Shown here in pieces: positions 35,803 to 45,742 of a DNA stretch of 64,000 bases. The stretch lies in contig NZ_CAFK01000242.1 in NCBI RefSeq assembly GCF_000239815.1, positions 1-64,000 of the forward strand, written 5' to 3'. Source of the stretch: Bradyrhizobium sp. STM 3843. Its GTDB lineage: Bacteria > Pseudomonadota > Alphaproteobacteria > Rhizobiales > Xanthobacteraceae. The notes under the pieces are model-generated. The model saw nothing but the letters and a program-made list of their open reading frames with translations. It did no database searches and was not told where the DNA came from. Position numbers and translations under genes: made by a program. Positions within the stretch are counted from its first letter, which is position 1. Each line of letters starts with the position of its first letter.

Positions 35803-36372
35803 TCAGTCCGTGGTTATGTCGCCGTTGGGCGCCAGCGTCACGGATAGCGTCGCGCCATCCTTATCCGCCTTGCCGCGCCACCTGCCCTGATAATCCTTCT
35901 TGAGCTGCGATACGTTCGAAAATCCGCGTGCCTGCAGTTTCGCCACCGCTTGATCCTCCGTGAACGCGCGGTCACTGGTGCGGGCGGCACCGGCTGCCTG
36001 TCTGGAGTTTTGGGCCGGCTCAGAGGGGGTGGTCACGTTTGCGCAGCGCTCGTCCGGTCCCGTTGCGGAATAGCAAGGCAGCCGCGGCGCCCTCGCGGAG
36101 TAGCAGGAACTGGTCGGATTCGAGGCGTTGCAGGGAGCATTGGCGCTGGTCGACGAAGTGGACTGTATGGTCGCTGTCGTCGCCGCGGACGCCGCCGTGG
36201 TCCGGGTGGTCTGCGCGAACGCGTGGCCGGACAAAGCCAGCAGCACAGACGCAGCTGCGACGGAAACCGGCAATCCAGCGGTATACGAACGCCGCGGCCC
36301 AATCGCGGATCCAAGAAAGCGGATCGCGAAAAGTGAACCGGCGATTCCGCTCGCCCGAACTTCAACAGTCAT
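35803..36372 (-). CDS. Secreted protein with PepSY-like C-terminal region
   Basis: A 189-residue exported protein of unknown function. A hydrophobic segment with a signal-peptidase site (ALSGHAFA-Q, cleavage near residue 53) follows a rather long N-terminus, so a later start is possible. A Ser/Thr/Ala-rich low-complexity linker with four cysteines follows. The last 60 residues (EDQAVAKLQARGFSNVSQLKKD, GATLSVTLAPNGDI) resemble a PepSY-type domain. ATG at 36372 follows GGGGAG. Confidence 0.75.
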   Translation of the reverse strand: MTVEVRASGIAGSLFAIRFLGSAIGPRRSYTAGLPVSVAAASVLLALSGHAFAQTTRTTAASAATTATIQSTSSTSANAPCNASNPTSSCYSARAPRLPCYSATGPDERCANVTTPSEPAQNSRQAAGAARTSDRAFTEDQAVAKLQARGFSNVSQLKKDYQGRWRGKADKDGATLSVTLAPNGDITTD

Positions 36373-36554
36373 TTGCAGTCTCCCCACAATGCTGGCTCAC
36401 GATCGGAAAGCCGGACCTTGCGCTTATGGCGGCGATTTGATCCGTAACTCAGTTTCAAAGGGTCGCTTCCAGGCTGGGAAATAGCAACACCAATCTGTCC
36501 GGCCAGCGTCGAGCCGCAACAAGACATGCGCCCACTGATTTCTCGAGCCCGTGC

Positions 36555-38957
36555 TTACGATGCGGTCTTCTCAATAGCAGCGCGTATTTCCGCTGACAAC
36601 TTGTCGTCCGGCGCAAGGTCGAGGGCGCGTTTAAGATGTGTGGAGGCTTTCGATGATTGTCCGACCGCGATTAGAGCCATTGCGTAATGGTATTGTACCG
36701 AAGCCTGATCGGGAAGGGCAGCCGCGGCTTCCTCGCACTGTGAAAGGGCCTTGCGATAGTCGCCCTGGAGGTAGTTGGCCCAGCACAGGGTGTCCTTGAA
36801 CTCCGGTACCGGCGATTTCCGCAGCGCGGCCGCGATGGATTCGGCCTTCTTGAGGCTCGCTTGATCGGTCCGTCGTTCAAAAATCAGAGCGGCAAGGTTA
36901 TTGATTGCGATCAGGTTACCCGGTTCCCGGTCAAGGAGCTTCTCGTACTCAGACATCGCGCTTTCGAAGTCACCTTTTTGCTCCAAGGCTCGCGCGAGCA
37001 GAAGGTGCTGGTTGGGGGCGTCGGGAAGTTCGCCAATTTCTGTCCGCAAGATCCGGATCGCCTCGTCATACTCTTTGCGGCTCAGGAAGAACTCCGCGAG
37101 CGCCTGATAACCGGCCGGATTCTTCGGTTCCAGGCTGACCGCGGCACGCAAGTCTGACAGGACACGCGTAGGATCGCCCCGCGCGATGCCCACCGACGCC
37201 CGCAGCACCAGCAAATTGGCATCCTGCGGATTCTTCGCAACTGCGGGGTTGATGACGGCTTCAGCTTCGTCCGTGCGGTGAGCCTTAATCAGCGCGGCGA
37301 CAAGCAATTTCAGCGGATCGAGCGCTTTGGGTGCCGCTTCGTGCGCTCGCCGAAGCGCCGCGGTCGCATCGTCGAGCCTGTTTCGCTGCAGCAGCATCAT
37401 GCCGACGAGCTGATCGGCCAGGCTGCTGTTCCCGCTGTTCTTTATGGAGGCCGCGATCTCCTGCACGCCGTCCCAATTCTGACGGGCCATTTTGATCTGC
37501 GCCAGCATCAGCGATAGCTGAACATCATTCGGTCGTCGCGCCATGAGCTGCTGGATCACGTCCTCGGCGCGTGCGCTCAACCCGCGCCGCTGGAGGAAGG
37601 CGACATATTGTTGGCCAATGGGCTGATCGAAATTTGACGCCCGGCTCGCGTCCGCGAACTGCTTGTCAGCGAGTTCGATCAGACCGCTGCGTTCGTATGC
37701 GGTTGCCAACAGCAGCATGAGCTCGGTCGAACGCGGCTCCAGGTTGATCGCCTCGACCAGATCGGTAATTGCGCCCTCGTACTGGCGCCGTTGAATGCGC
37801 AGCGAGGCGCGCAATTTGAGCGCTGAGGCATCCCGAGCGTCCCGCAGCAGCTCGGCGAGCCGAGCCTCGGCGCCGTCGAAATCCTTCTGTTTCAAGGCCA
37901 GCTGAGCTAGCGCAAGGCGCACCTGCCGAGCTTGCTTTGCGTTGGCGTCCTTCTCGAGGAGCGCTTCGAGGCGCCGCCGGCAGTCGTCCAGCCTCCCGTC
38001 GGCGACATCGACGTCGACCATGCCCATTTCGAGCGGGAACAGGTTTCCGTTTGCGCGGATACCGGCCTCCAGCGCCTCTCGCGCCTGCGCCGGCGAATTC
38101 CTTGTCTTGAGCAGGAAGCGCGCCAAGGTCAAACTGCCCGTGATGTCGGAGGGATGCTGGTCCGCGTAGTCCCGCAAGACCTGCTCCGCAGTGTCAGGGT
38201 GGCCTCGCCCGACATAGAAACTCGACAGCAGGGAACGATAGGTCAGCTCATTTGGCGCAGATTCGGTGAGCTCTCTGAGAGTTCTCTCCAGTGCTTCAAG
38301 GTCGCCCGTTCGTTCCAAAAGGTTGATCTTCAGAAGCTGCAGTCCGAGTTTCGAGCCTTTGAAGTCCGCACTGTCATCTCGGTCCAAGAGAGACAATGCG
38401 CCCTCGGAATCGCCTTTGCTCATCCGCTGGATTGCAAGAACGATCGTCGCATCGACATTATTCGGATCAGCGGCAAGCGCCGTCTGCGCCTCTTGGCCGG
38501 CTTGATCGCTGTCGCCGAGCCTGATCGCGATCGCAGCCTTCAGCGCGTGCAAGTCCGCGCTATTGTTGCGTTGCAGGCCGGCTTCGGCCAACTTCAACGC
38601 TTCGCCGGTCGAGCCAGCCATCAGCAGGATCTTGCCCAGTTTGACGCGCGTTCCGACGTCGTCCGTCGCAAGGTCGACAATGGCGCGCAGATCGGCCGCG
38701 ACGTGCGGCCAATCTCCCGCCTTCTCGTCGAGCTCGGCGAGAGTCCGCCAAGCGCCCATAAGGTCCTTCTTCAGCCGAATTGCATTTTTGAGCTCAATGA
38801 CGGCCTTGGCCGTTTCATGGTCGGCCAGCAATTTTTGGGCGCGTTCGAAGTGCTGCTGCGCGCGTGTTTCGAGGGAACTGCAGCCGGCGACCTGAAGAGA
38901 AGCGACCACAAGCAAGTTGGCAGCTAGCACTCTATGAGATCGGAAAATGGAGGACAT
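36555..38957 (-). CDS. TPR-repeat lipoprotein of exosortase/EPS locus (PrsT-like)
   Basis: An 800-residue lipoprotein. The lipobox LQVAGC places the acylated Cys at residue 26. The rest is a nearly continuous array of TPR-type helical hairpins (about 20), e.g. KAVIELKNAIRLKKDLMGAWRTLAEL. It matches the large TPR lipoproteins (PrsT type) that go with PEP-CTERM/exosortase exopolysaccharide systems; their role is probably to scaffold export across the periplasm. It lies 18 bases downstream of the exosortase gene, so they are surely co-transcribed. Confidence 0.88.
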   Translation of the reverse strand: MSSIFRSHRVLAANLLVVASLQVAGCSSLETRAQQHFERAQKLLADHETAKAVIELKNAIRLKKDLMGAWRTLAELDEKAGDWPHVAADLRAIVDLATDDVGTRVKLGKILLMAGSTGEALKLAEAGLQRNNSADLHALKAAIAIRLGDSDQAGQEAQTALAADPNNVDATIVLAIQRMSKGDSEGALSLLDRDDSADFKGSKLGLQLLKINLLERTGDLEALERTLRELTESAPNELTYRSLLSSFYVGRGHPDTAEQVLRDYADQHPSDITGSLTLARFLLKTRNSPAQAREALEAGIRANGNLFPLEMGMVDVDVADGRLDDCRRRLEALLEKDANAKQARQVRLALAQLALKQKDFDGAEARLAELLRDARDASALKLRASLRIQRRQYEGAITDLVEAINLEPRSTELMLLLATAYERSGLIELADKQFADASRASNFDQPIGQQYVAFLQRRGLSARAEDVIQQLMARRPNDVQLSLMLAQIKMARQNWDGVQEIAASIKNSGNSSLADQLVGMMLLQRNRLDDATAALRRAHEAAPKALDPLKLLVAALIKAHRTDEAEAVINPAVAKNPQDANLLVLRASVGIARGDPTRVLSDLRAAVSLEPKNPAGYQALAEFFLSRKEYDEAIRILRTEIGELPDAPNQHLLLARALEQKGDFESAMSEYEKLLDREPGNLIAINNLAALIFERRTDQASLKKAESIAAALRKSPVPEFKDTLCWANYLQGDYRKALSQCEEAAAALPDQASVQYHYAMALIAVGQSSKASTHLKRALDLAPDDKLSAEIRAAIEKTAS

Positions 38958-38975
38958 CTCGATGTTCCGGAGCCC

Positions 38976-40580
38976 TTACGAGTTCTGGGAAGATTTGGAG
39001 GTTGCCAGATATTGTTTCAGCTGCGGCATGAGTGCATTGATAAACAGCCGCAGTCTGGCATCGGCGTCGCTCTCGAATTCGCTCGGGCGAATAATGGTGG
39101 TCAGGCGGACCAGCGCGCCGTCCGATCGATTGAGTGTCAGCGCATCATAGAGCAGATAGGCTTTTGAGATATATTCGTTGGCGATCTGCCTGCCGCGCTC
39201 GTCGTACCAGTAGTATACCAGTTGGCGCTGCCCGTTCCGTTCGACGATCGCGCGGTTGAAGGGATGGTCCGCGTCGAGACGAGTGCGTTGGAAGTGAGTT
39301 ATCAGCCAACCGCTGCCGGGGATGCAAACGAGAGGCGAGTGCGGGGACTCGCCCATGCGTTGCGATGCATAGTAGGCAACATAAAGATTGACGGGTTCTC
39401 CGCCAGGAGCGGCGTAGTCGGAGAGGATATAGTCGTCGAGTGCGAGGGTCTGCTCGACCTCAGGCTCGAGGACCGAGGGGCGGCCCTGCCAACCTTCAAG
39501 CGCGCCTGGAAACGTCAAGAAGCGGCCGCGCGCGGGAATATTCTCGGGCCGATGCGCCACCAGCGGGCTCGCCAGGAGAAGCAGGAAGACCAAAGACAAG
39601 CAAGCGGCGAGAGGTCGTGATCGAAGCTGCAGGGCCGGCCGATGCACCGAAGATTCGTTGATGCCGGAGTTCTCTGGAAGCGAAAGGGAAAAAGCGTGAC
39701 CGGAGAGCCGAGACAAGACGTACATCTCAGCCGCCAATAGAGTTGCGCAAGCCACAAAGATGACCCAGCCTTCAAAGAAGTGCAGCGCGCCTTCGGCCAT
39801 CTGCGCACCCCAGCGATCGACCGTTACGCCGATTAATGCGATGCGAAACCCGTTCATGATCACCGTGATCGGAGCGCAGGACAGAAGTACGACGACCCGC
39901 TGCCAAAGCGGCGCACGAAAGATGTAGGCTGCCAAAAAACTGAGGCTCAGCAGAGGGAACAGGTAGCGGAGGCCGCTGCAGGCATCGACAACTTGAAGCT
40001 TATAGACGCCGAGGTCGACGATGTTCCCGTCGAGGAGCACGGGAATATCCAACAGGCGTATCAGGAACACGCCGAGGCGCGACGAGATGAGCTGCAGCTG
40101 AAGCGATAATGCGGCGTCTATGAAATACGGAAGAGGAATAGCGAACACCAGGAAGGCGATTGGCCAGAACGCAGCCCGAAACAGACTGAAGCCGCCGAAC
40201 GCGAGCGTTATTCCGAACAGGGTGACAATAAATGCGAGCTGAGAAAAAAGAAAAATCGCGCTGAGCTGGCCAATAAAATGCATCGCTAGCGCGAAAGCGA
40301 CCAGGGCGACGCCGGCCCAGGATGGGCGCCCAATGCATCGATGGAGTGCCTCGCGACGCGACCAAAGCAGCCAGGCCGTAATCAGTGGAATCAAGAACCC
40401 ATGGCCATATTCTTCCTGGGTGGTCCACCTCCGCACCAGCTCAAGAAGCGCATCTCGAAAGGCAAACAAAGCTAAGATCAATGTGGCAAGGGCCAGCAGT
40501 CGCGTTCGTACCCAGGCCCGCTCGGAAGGCTCAATCCAGCTCGTTAACATTGTTGTTTCTGGCAGATTGGTACGAAACAC
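38976..40580 (-). CDS. Exosortase fused to an EpsI (DUF3485) domain, XrtD-like
   Basis: A 534-residue membrane protein. The first about 290 residues have seven to eight membrane segments and the exosortase catalytic triad: Cys201 in VVDACSGLRYL, Arg246 in IMNGFRIALIG and His267 in EGALHFFEGW. The C-terminal 190 residues, after one more membrane segment, form a periplasmic EpsI domain (LEGWQGRP, LYVAYYASQR, SPLVCIPGSGWLI). Exosortases cleave and transfer proteins with C-terminal sorting tails; fused EpsI is seen in the XrtD type. GTG at 40580 has GGAG 6 bases upstream; ATG at 40550 is an alternative. It heads the operon with the TPR lipoprotein. Confidence 0.92.
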   Translation of the reverse strand: MFRTNLPETTMLTSWIEPSERAWVRTRLLALATLILALFAFRDALLELVRRWTTQEEYGHGFLIPLITAWLLWSRREALHRCIGRPSWAGVALVAFALAMHFIGQLSAIFLFSQLAFIVTLFGITLAFGGFSLFRAAFWPIAFLVFAIPLPYFIDAALSLQLQLISSRLGVFLIRLLDIPVLLDGNIVDLGVYKLQVVDACSGLRYLFPLLSLSFLAAYIFRAPLWQRVVVLLSCAPITVIMNGFRIALIGVTVDRWGAQMAEGALHFFEGWVIFVACATLLAAEMYVLSRLSGHAFSLSLPENSGINESSVHRPALQLRSRPLAACLSLVFLLLLASPLVAHRPENIPARGRFLTFPGALEGWQGRPSVLEPEVEQTLALDDYILSDYAAPGGEPVNLYVAYYASQRMGESPHSPLVCIPGSGWLITHFQRTRLDADHPFNRAIVERNGQRQLVYYWYDERGRQIANEYISKAYLLYDALTLNRSDGALVRLTTIIRPSEFESDADARLRLFINALMPQLKQYLATSKSSQNS

Positions 40581-41108
40581 CTGAACTCCAGCCGATACTG
40601 TACGGTCTCCACATGAGAATTGATGAAATTAAACCGCAGATTTCTACGCAAGTACATTTAATTTGACGCGATGAGCCGTTCCGGTCGGAACGGCCGGGCA
40701 AACAGCTAGCGTAGGTTAGAGCGAGTTTTTTCTTGGCGTTCGATCTGGGAAGCGGGGCTGCTGCTGCAAGCTGGTCGGCCAGGTACGCGGCAGTCCTTTG
40801 CCACCGGCTGTGCGGTGAATGCTACGTTGCACAACGGAGGCGCGGCGGGCCTACAGGAGCCGGCCCTGATCCGATCCGCCGATGGCGTTAAGGAGGCGTT
40901 CTCGGATCGGCGATATCCTGTACGAGGAATTCCGGAAAGCTCCGTATTTTCCCGGATATCGATGCCGCGGCGCGGGAATCCGATTTCCATTTGGAATTGT
41001 TGCTGAATTGATACAGCTTTGGACGAGGCGCCGTTTTAGACTACGGCTGTATCGCGGCGAAGTACCACTTCCAAAATTCCTAACGATTTCAGAAAGCTGA
41101 GTTGCTCG
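40581..41108. promoter_or_regulatory. Divergent control region of the exosortase and export genes
   Basis: This 528-base AT-richer gap separates the divergent exosortase and Wza-like genes. At 40675-40694 it contains a perfect 9-2-9 palindrome (GCCGTTCCG-GT-CGGAACGGC) without a T-run, a plausible operator for a regulator that controls both directions. No coding sequence is supported. Confidence 0.5.
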
Positions 41109-41693
41109 ATGATTGCGAGATCGATCAGAAGCCTAGTATTCTTGGCGGCCGCACTGGGACTCGCGGGCTGCTATACAGATTATGGGCCGGTCGAGCTCGA
41201 AACCAGGCCCGTTTCCTTGGCTAATTCGGCGGCGCCGACCCGGTTGCATCCGGGCGACAAGGTCAGGGTCACGGTTTACGGCGAGGAAGGCCTCACGGGG
41301 GAATACGAGGTCAATCCCGCCGGCTCTATCTCCATGCCGCTCATCGGCCAGATTAGAGCCGCGGGTCGGAGCCAAGGCGAACTTGAGCGGGACATCGTCG
41401 GCCGTTACCGGGGTGGCGGATTCCTCCAGGACCCGCATGTCACCGTCGCGATAACTCAATTCAAGCCGTTTTACATCCTGGGCGAGGCCACAAATCCTGG
41501 AGAATACCCGTTCAGGAGTGGGCTCACCGTTCACTCGGCGGTCGCAATGGCTGGTGGATTTACTTACAGGGCGAGCCGCTCTGTCGTTCTGATCCGGCAC
41601 ACCGGCGAGGAGATCTGGAAGGAGTATCCTCTCAGCGAGCCTGTGCCGATCGTGCCGGGAGATCTCATTCGGATTCCCGAACGATATTTTTAA
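41109..41693 (+). CDS. Polysaccharide export lipoprotein (Wza/OPX family)
   Basis: A 194-residue outer-membrane export lipoprotein. The lipobox GLAGC puts the acylated Cys at residue 21. The Poly_export domain follows (LHPGDKVRVTVYGEEGLTGEYEV, ISMPLIGQIRAAG), then one SLBB-type segment (FYILGEATNPGEYPFRSGL). Length is that of short OPX proteins, so it lacks the C-terminal transmembrane helix of Wza. It is followed 58 bases later by an outer-membrane barrel protein. Confidence 0.94.
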   Translation: MIARSIRSLVFLAAALGLAGCYTDYGPVELETRPVSLANSAAPTRLHPGDKVRVTVYGEEGLTGEYEVNPAGSISMPLIGQIRAAGRSQGELERDIVGRYRGGGFLQDPHVTVAITQFKPFYILGEATNPGEYPFRSGLTVHSAVAMAGGFTYRASRSVVLIRHTGEEIWKEYPLSEPVPIVPGDLIRIPERYF

Positions 41694-41751
41694 GCAGTAT
41701 GGGCCTAGTCTTCCCCCAGTGTAGAGGCGTGGCGATAAGGTCCGATGAACG

Positions 41752-43185
41752 ATGCGCCTAGGCGGATTCAATCAGGCGGGAAGCCGCATCCGCGTGCTGG
41801 CAAGCGCGATCGTCCTCTTGGTCTCTACGCAGTTCTCGTTCGCGCAAACACCATCTTCGGCGCTGGTTTCTCCGGCGTCGGAAGGTCCCGCGCCCCCTCC
41901 ACTTGACGTCGCGGCCAGCCGACTGCCCGCGAAGGACCCCAACGCCATCTCGATTGAGGGCTGGCGGCTGTATCCCACGTTGCGGGTGTATTCGCTCTAT
42001 TCAGACAACCTGTTTTTCGGCACCAGCCCCCGAACCTCGGTCGGCGGTTTCGGCGTCACGCCTGGGATCGTTGCGGAGTGGACCAACGGGATTCACACGA
42101 CGACCCTTTATGGAAATCTTGATCGGCAAACCTATCCCACGAACAACCAGATCGACACGTTGGATGGACGTGCCGGCTTCACTCAGCGCTATGAAGCGCT
42201 GCGAGACCTGATCTTCACCTTCAATGGAAATTTTGCTCATCAGACCTGGGCGACGAGCTTGCAAAGCTCGATTCAGACACCAAGCGCAGCTCCTGTGAGC
42301 ACGGTTCTTCCGAACGGTGACATACGGCTTCCGAACAATACGACCATTTCGCCGATCACCGGACAGGTGACAGGGCAGGCAACGACAGCGGGCGGCAGCA
42401 ACGTTCCACTCAACGTCAATCCCTACAACCAGTACACAACCACGCTGTCGGTGGATAAAATATTCAACCGCGGCATTCTCTCGCTCAGCGGATCGTCCAA
42501 TCGGACCGACTACGAAGTCCAGACTGCACTCAGTACCCGCAGCCAGACCTACACCGAGAACGCTGCTTTCTGGCTCGGGCCGGCAGTGTTTGCCTATTCG
42601 AACGGCTCGTTCGGAACTGTGACGACCGATGCCACCTCGGTATCGACGACCTCGTACAGGGCCATCGGCGGGTTTGGCACAGACCAGATCAGTCTATTTC
42701 GCGGCTCGATCTATTTCGGCCACCAGGGATCTGAAGGTGGTGGGTCCTCGGCGAGCGGTGATGTGTATGGGGGAACGATCGCCTACTACCCGAGCCAAAA
42801 GCTCACACTGACGGGCGCGTTCGACCGGACGATCAACATCGCCGGCACTGGCGCGGCTTCAAACCTTGCTCTTGCACTTCCTGGCCTGACGGCCGTTCAG
42901 GTTCCGTTGAGCGCGTCAACGCGGATTTCATCAGCGACGCTGCAGGCGAGCTATGAAATCTCTCAAACCTGGTTCACGATCTGGCAAGTTGGACAAACCT
43001 GGATTGATTACGTCGGAAGTACCAGACGAGATCGGTCCCTCATCTTTGATGCGCAGCTTCGTTATGACATTTGGCGAGACATGTCGATCACGTGGGAATA
43101 TCGCTATCGGAGCGTGGACTCGACTTTCCCGGCCGTGAGCACCACAAGCAACACGGCTACGGTCGGGGCCACCTACCGATTCTGA
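41752..43185 (+). CDS. Outer-membrane beta-barrel protein of EPS locus
   Basis: A 477-residue exported protein. A signal peptide ends near SFAQ (residue 27). The mature part is rich in alternating hydrophobic/polar strands and ends in aromatic TYRF, typical of outer-membrane barrels. It resembles the BBP2-type barrels found in PEP-CTERM/exosortase loci (TIGR03016 group). It may act as the exit channel or secretin-like partner for the polysaccharide, replacing a full-length Wza. Convergent with the kinase gene after 28 bases. Confidence 0.82.
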   Translation: MRLGGFNQAGSRIRVLASAIVLLVSTQFSFAQTPSSALVSPASEGPAPPPLDVAASRLPAKDPNAISIEGWRLYPTLRVYSLYSDNLFFGTSPRTSVGGFGVTPGIVAEWTNGIHTTTLYGNLDRQTYPTNNQIDTLDGRAGFTQRYEALRDLIFTFNGNFAHQTWATSLQSSIQTPSAAPVSTVLPNGDIRLPNNTTISPITGQVTGQATTAGGSNVPLNVNPYNQYTTTLSVDKIFNRGILSLSGSSNRTDYEVQTALSTRSQTYTENAAFWLGPAVFAYSNGSFGTVTTDATSVSTTSYRAIGGFGTDQISLFRGSIYFGHQGSEGGGSSASGDVYGGTIAYYPSQKLTLTGAFDRTINIAGTGAASNLALALPGLTAVQVPLSASTRISSATLQASYEISQTWFTIWQVGQTWIDYVGSTRRDRSLIFDAQLRYDIWRDMSITWEYRYRSVDSTFPAVSTTSNTATVGATYRF

Positions 43186-43213
43186 AGGCTCTGTTGAGCG
43201 GCCCCGCGCGCAA

Positions 43214-44026
43214 TCAATAATAGGCGAACGTGTTGTTGGACTGTGGGACCTTGTTGAGAACGACCCGCACGATGTCCGAGTTCTCCAGATACTTCTTGCA
43301 GTCTTCAATCTCCGAAGTCTTCGTGGTGCCTACTGCAGCGACCAGCAAGACGCAGTCGATCTGAGGCAGGATCGAGATCACGTCATGTCCGGCCAGCATT
43401 GGCGGGAGGTCGACGATGGTGATGCGAGATCGCTCGTAGCCCGCCACGTCCTGCAGCAGCTTCTTCAGAGCGAGCGAACTGCTCAAATCCGAGGAATTGA
43501 CGCTCGTCGTCGTCGGCATGACCTCGAGCCGAGTGCTGCCAATCCGGACCTGAACCATCGCATTGTGAAGCTCCGAACGACCTTCCAGGACGCTGGTGAC
43601 GCCGTGACCGGACTTCAAGCCAAGACTTGTTGCGATCTGCGGCCTGCGGAAATCCAGGTCAACCAGGCAGACCTCGCGATCCGCCTGGCGCGCGATGCTC
43701 ATGGCGAGATTGAGGGCGGTAAAGGTCTTGCCACAGCTCGGCGTAGGCGAGGTCACCGCGAGAATCCGCCAGCCTTTCAGGTCCATTGATCGCAAGACCT
43801 CGGCGCGCAAGAGGTCAAACGGGCGGGCGGCGACATCCTTTCCGTCGTGCGCGAGGATGCGATGCTTCTGCAGATGGGCTGCGTTCAACTCGACGCTGCT
43901 CAGGCTTGCCGAGCGAAACGGAGAAATGTCGGTCAAAGGATGCCGTCGATAGACGTCAGACGCACCGACGCCATGACTTTCTGCGCTCAATTTGGCCCGC
44001 TCGACGGCCTGTCGAATGCTTTCCAT
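43214..44026 (-). CDS. CpsD/CapB-type tyrosine kinase of polysaccharide synthesis
   Basis: A 270-residue cytoplasmic BY-kinase. Walker A is in TSPTPSCGKTFTALNLA with Lys100, Walker A' is VCLVDLDFRRP, Walker B is TIVDLPP. The C-terminus ends in AYY, a short tyrosine tail rather than a long cluster. Kinases of this kind (TIGR03018 group) regulate chain length in exosortase-linked EPS loci by phosphorylation cycles with the Wzz partner. It lies 19 bases downstream of that partner, on the same strand. Confidence 0.92.
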   Translation of the reverse strand: MESIRQAVERAKLSAESHGVGASDVYRRHPLTDISPFRSASLSSVELNAAHLQKHRILAHDGKDVAARPFDLLRAEVLRSMDLKGWRILAVTSPTPSCGKTFTALNLAMSIARQADREVCLVDLDFRRPQIATSLGLKSGHGVTSVLEGRSELHNAMVQVRIGSTRLEVMPTTTSVNSSDLSSSLALKKLLQDVAGYERSRITIVDLPPMLAGHDVISILPQIDCVLLVAAVGTTKTSEIEDCKKYLENSDIVRVVLNKVPQSNNTFAYY

Positions 44027-44045
44027 GTCGATTCTCCCGCCTGCT

Positions 44046-45422
44046 TCAACCCTGACCGGTTGCGGACAACAAAAAGAGTGCGCTTCGGGCCTTCTCTAGC
44101 CAAGAGATGTCGATCGGCATGTTGAACGCGATCGCAGCGACCAAGCCGGCCCAGGCGGTGAGAAGAACGAGGATGCTCAGCAAGCCGACGGCAAAGCGCA
44201 GCCGTGATCGGAACACGTCCCAGGGCGTTCTGAGATACGGGATGCATACGATGAGGGGGCCTGAAATGACCGCGGACAGCTGGCCGCGAGTACGGATCGT
44301 TCCGCTTAGTAATTCGGTACCGATCGCGAAACCAACCCCGAGCGCTGCCGCAGCCGCAAACGCAAGACCCACCAGTTTCAACCGGTTCGACTTGACCGGC
44401 TTTTGCGGTAGCGACGGTGCTTCGATCAACTGCAGGCGTTCGGAGTGCTCCTGTTGATCAAGTTTTTCGCTGAGGCGGGCATTCGACAACTTGCCATTGG
44501 CTTCGGCGAGGCGTTTCTCAAGCGTATCGCGCTGGCGTTTAAGGCCTTCGATGTCGTCGTCTGCTGCTTGAGTCTCGACCGCAGATGCGGGGAGCGGCTG
44601 ACTGGCGACCTTCTCCATCGCGGCGATACGCTTTTTCAGCGAAACAACGGCCGGATGAGCATCGGAGTAAATAGACACTTTTTGGGCCAGCTCCAGCTTC
44701 AAGGCTGACAGAGCGGCGGCCTGTGTTTTTTGTTGCTCCGAAATTTCAGGAACGGCTTCTCGCGGCCGCCGTGAGGCCTCAACGATTTGCGCTTGCGTCG
44801 ACGACAGCTTGTCCTGGATGTCCTTGGTTTCCTCGGTCAGAAGCTTGACCATCTCCGTTGCCCGGCTGGTCCGCGACCGTTCGTCTTCGCTGATGATCAG
44901 GGTGACAAATTCGTTTGCCACTTTCATTGCGATTTCTGGATCGTCGTACTCGAAAGCGACTGTAAAAGCCGTAATGGGTGTGTTCTGCCGCGCCTGACCT
45001 TCAATGTCCGCCGGCTTGATGATGAGGTGCTGCCGCATCAGATCGGCAATGCCGGACTGGTCCTGGAACAAGCCATATTTCTTGGCAACCAGAAGGAGGT
45101 TGTCTCTGGTGATTACCCGCTGCTGGATGAGCTGAACCCGCTCGTTTCCGTTTCCGGAGATGACGGGTTTGACGAAGTCTGCAGCAATCCCGGACGATTC
45201 GACGAGGATTTTGCCCTCAGACAAATAGTTCGGGCGCACAAACGTAATCGCAATCAAGCCCAGCACCGAGACCAGGCCAAACGGTATGAGAAAATAAAAA
45301 AAGCGTCTTTTGAAAATATCTAGATAATAACTTAATTCTAATTGTTGTGACGGACCGGCGCCTGAAATCTCGCTCGGTCGATAATTATGATCTGGGCCTA
45401 GCGTTTGCAGCACTGCCGTCAC
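44046..45422 (-). CDS. Wzz/GumC-type polysaccharide chain-length determinant
   Basis: A 458-residue inner-membrane protein. The N-terminal Wzz domain begins LELSYYLDIFKRRFFYFLIPFGLVSVLG with the first membrane segment at about 40-62. A long periplasmic coiled coil runs from about 170 to 320. A second membrane segment lies near 350-368 and two more hydrophobic stretches near 400-445, so there are more membrane segments than usual. It activates the adjacent tyrosine kinase (43214) and sets chain length. Start is ATG 45422; the 320-base gap to the divergent AAA gene is AT-rich and shows nothing else. Confidence 0.9.
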   Translation of the reverse strand: MTAVLQTLGPDHNYRPSEISGAGPSQQLELSYYLDIFKRRFFYFLIPFGLVSVLGLIAITFVRPNYLSEGKILVESSGIAADFVKPVISGNGNERVQLIQQRVITRDNLLLVAKKYGLFQDQSGIADLMRQHLIIKPADIEGQARQNTPITAFTVAFEYDDPEIAMKVANEFVTLIISEDERSRTSRATEMVKLLTEETKDIQDKLSSTQAQIVEASRRPREAVPEISEQQKTQAAALSALKLELAQKVSIYSDAHPAVVSLKKRIAAMEKVASQPLPASAVETQAADDDIEGLKRQRDTLEKRLAEANGKLSNARLSEKLDQQEHSERLQLIEAPSLPQKPVKSNRLKLVGLAFAAAAALGVGFAIGTELLSGTIRTRGQLSAVISGPLIVCIPYLRTPWDVFRSRLRFAVGLLSILVLLTAWAGLVAAIAFNMPIDISWLEKARSALFLLSATGQG

Positions 45423-45742
45423 CTCGATAAGGTCTGTCCGGCCCCCGGCGTTTCGCGGGATCGAAGAGGGCCGCTGTGAAGCCCATTAAGTCATTGGAAC
45501 TGTACAATATCTAGTCCACGTTGCAAGAAAAATTCAATTGATGATTAATTTCGCAGGTAGCAGAATATTAGCGCGACATTGCGTCGCGACAATAGATTGG
45601 CGACCTTATCTATTCGAAATTGGGGCGTCGAAATCGGTGCAATCTTGGTCTGGCTTAATATTAATCATCGGAAGAATTTCCCTTCCTGCCGGCCATCGTC
45701 TATTGATGCCTTGAGCATAGAGCATGCTAGTAAGGCCTTCCA
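45423..45742. other. AT-rich divergent intergenic region
   Basis: This 320-base gap between the divergent chain-length and AAA ATPase genes must hold promoters for both. No gene, strong hairpin or recognisable binding site was identified in it. Confidence 0.4.
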
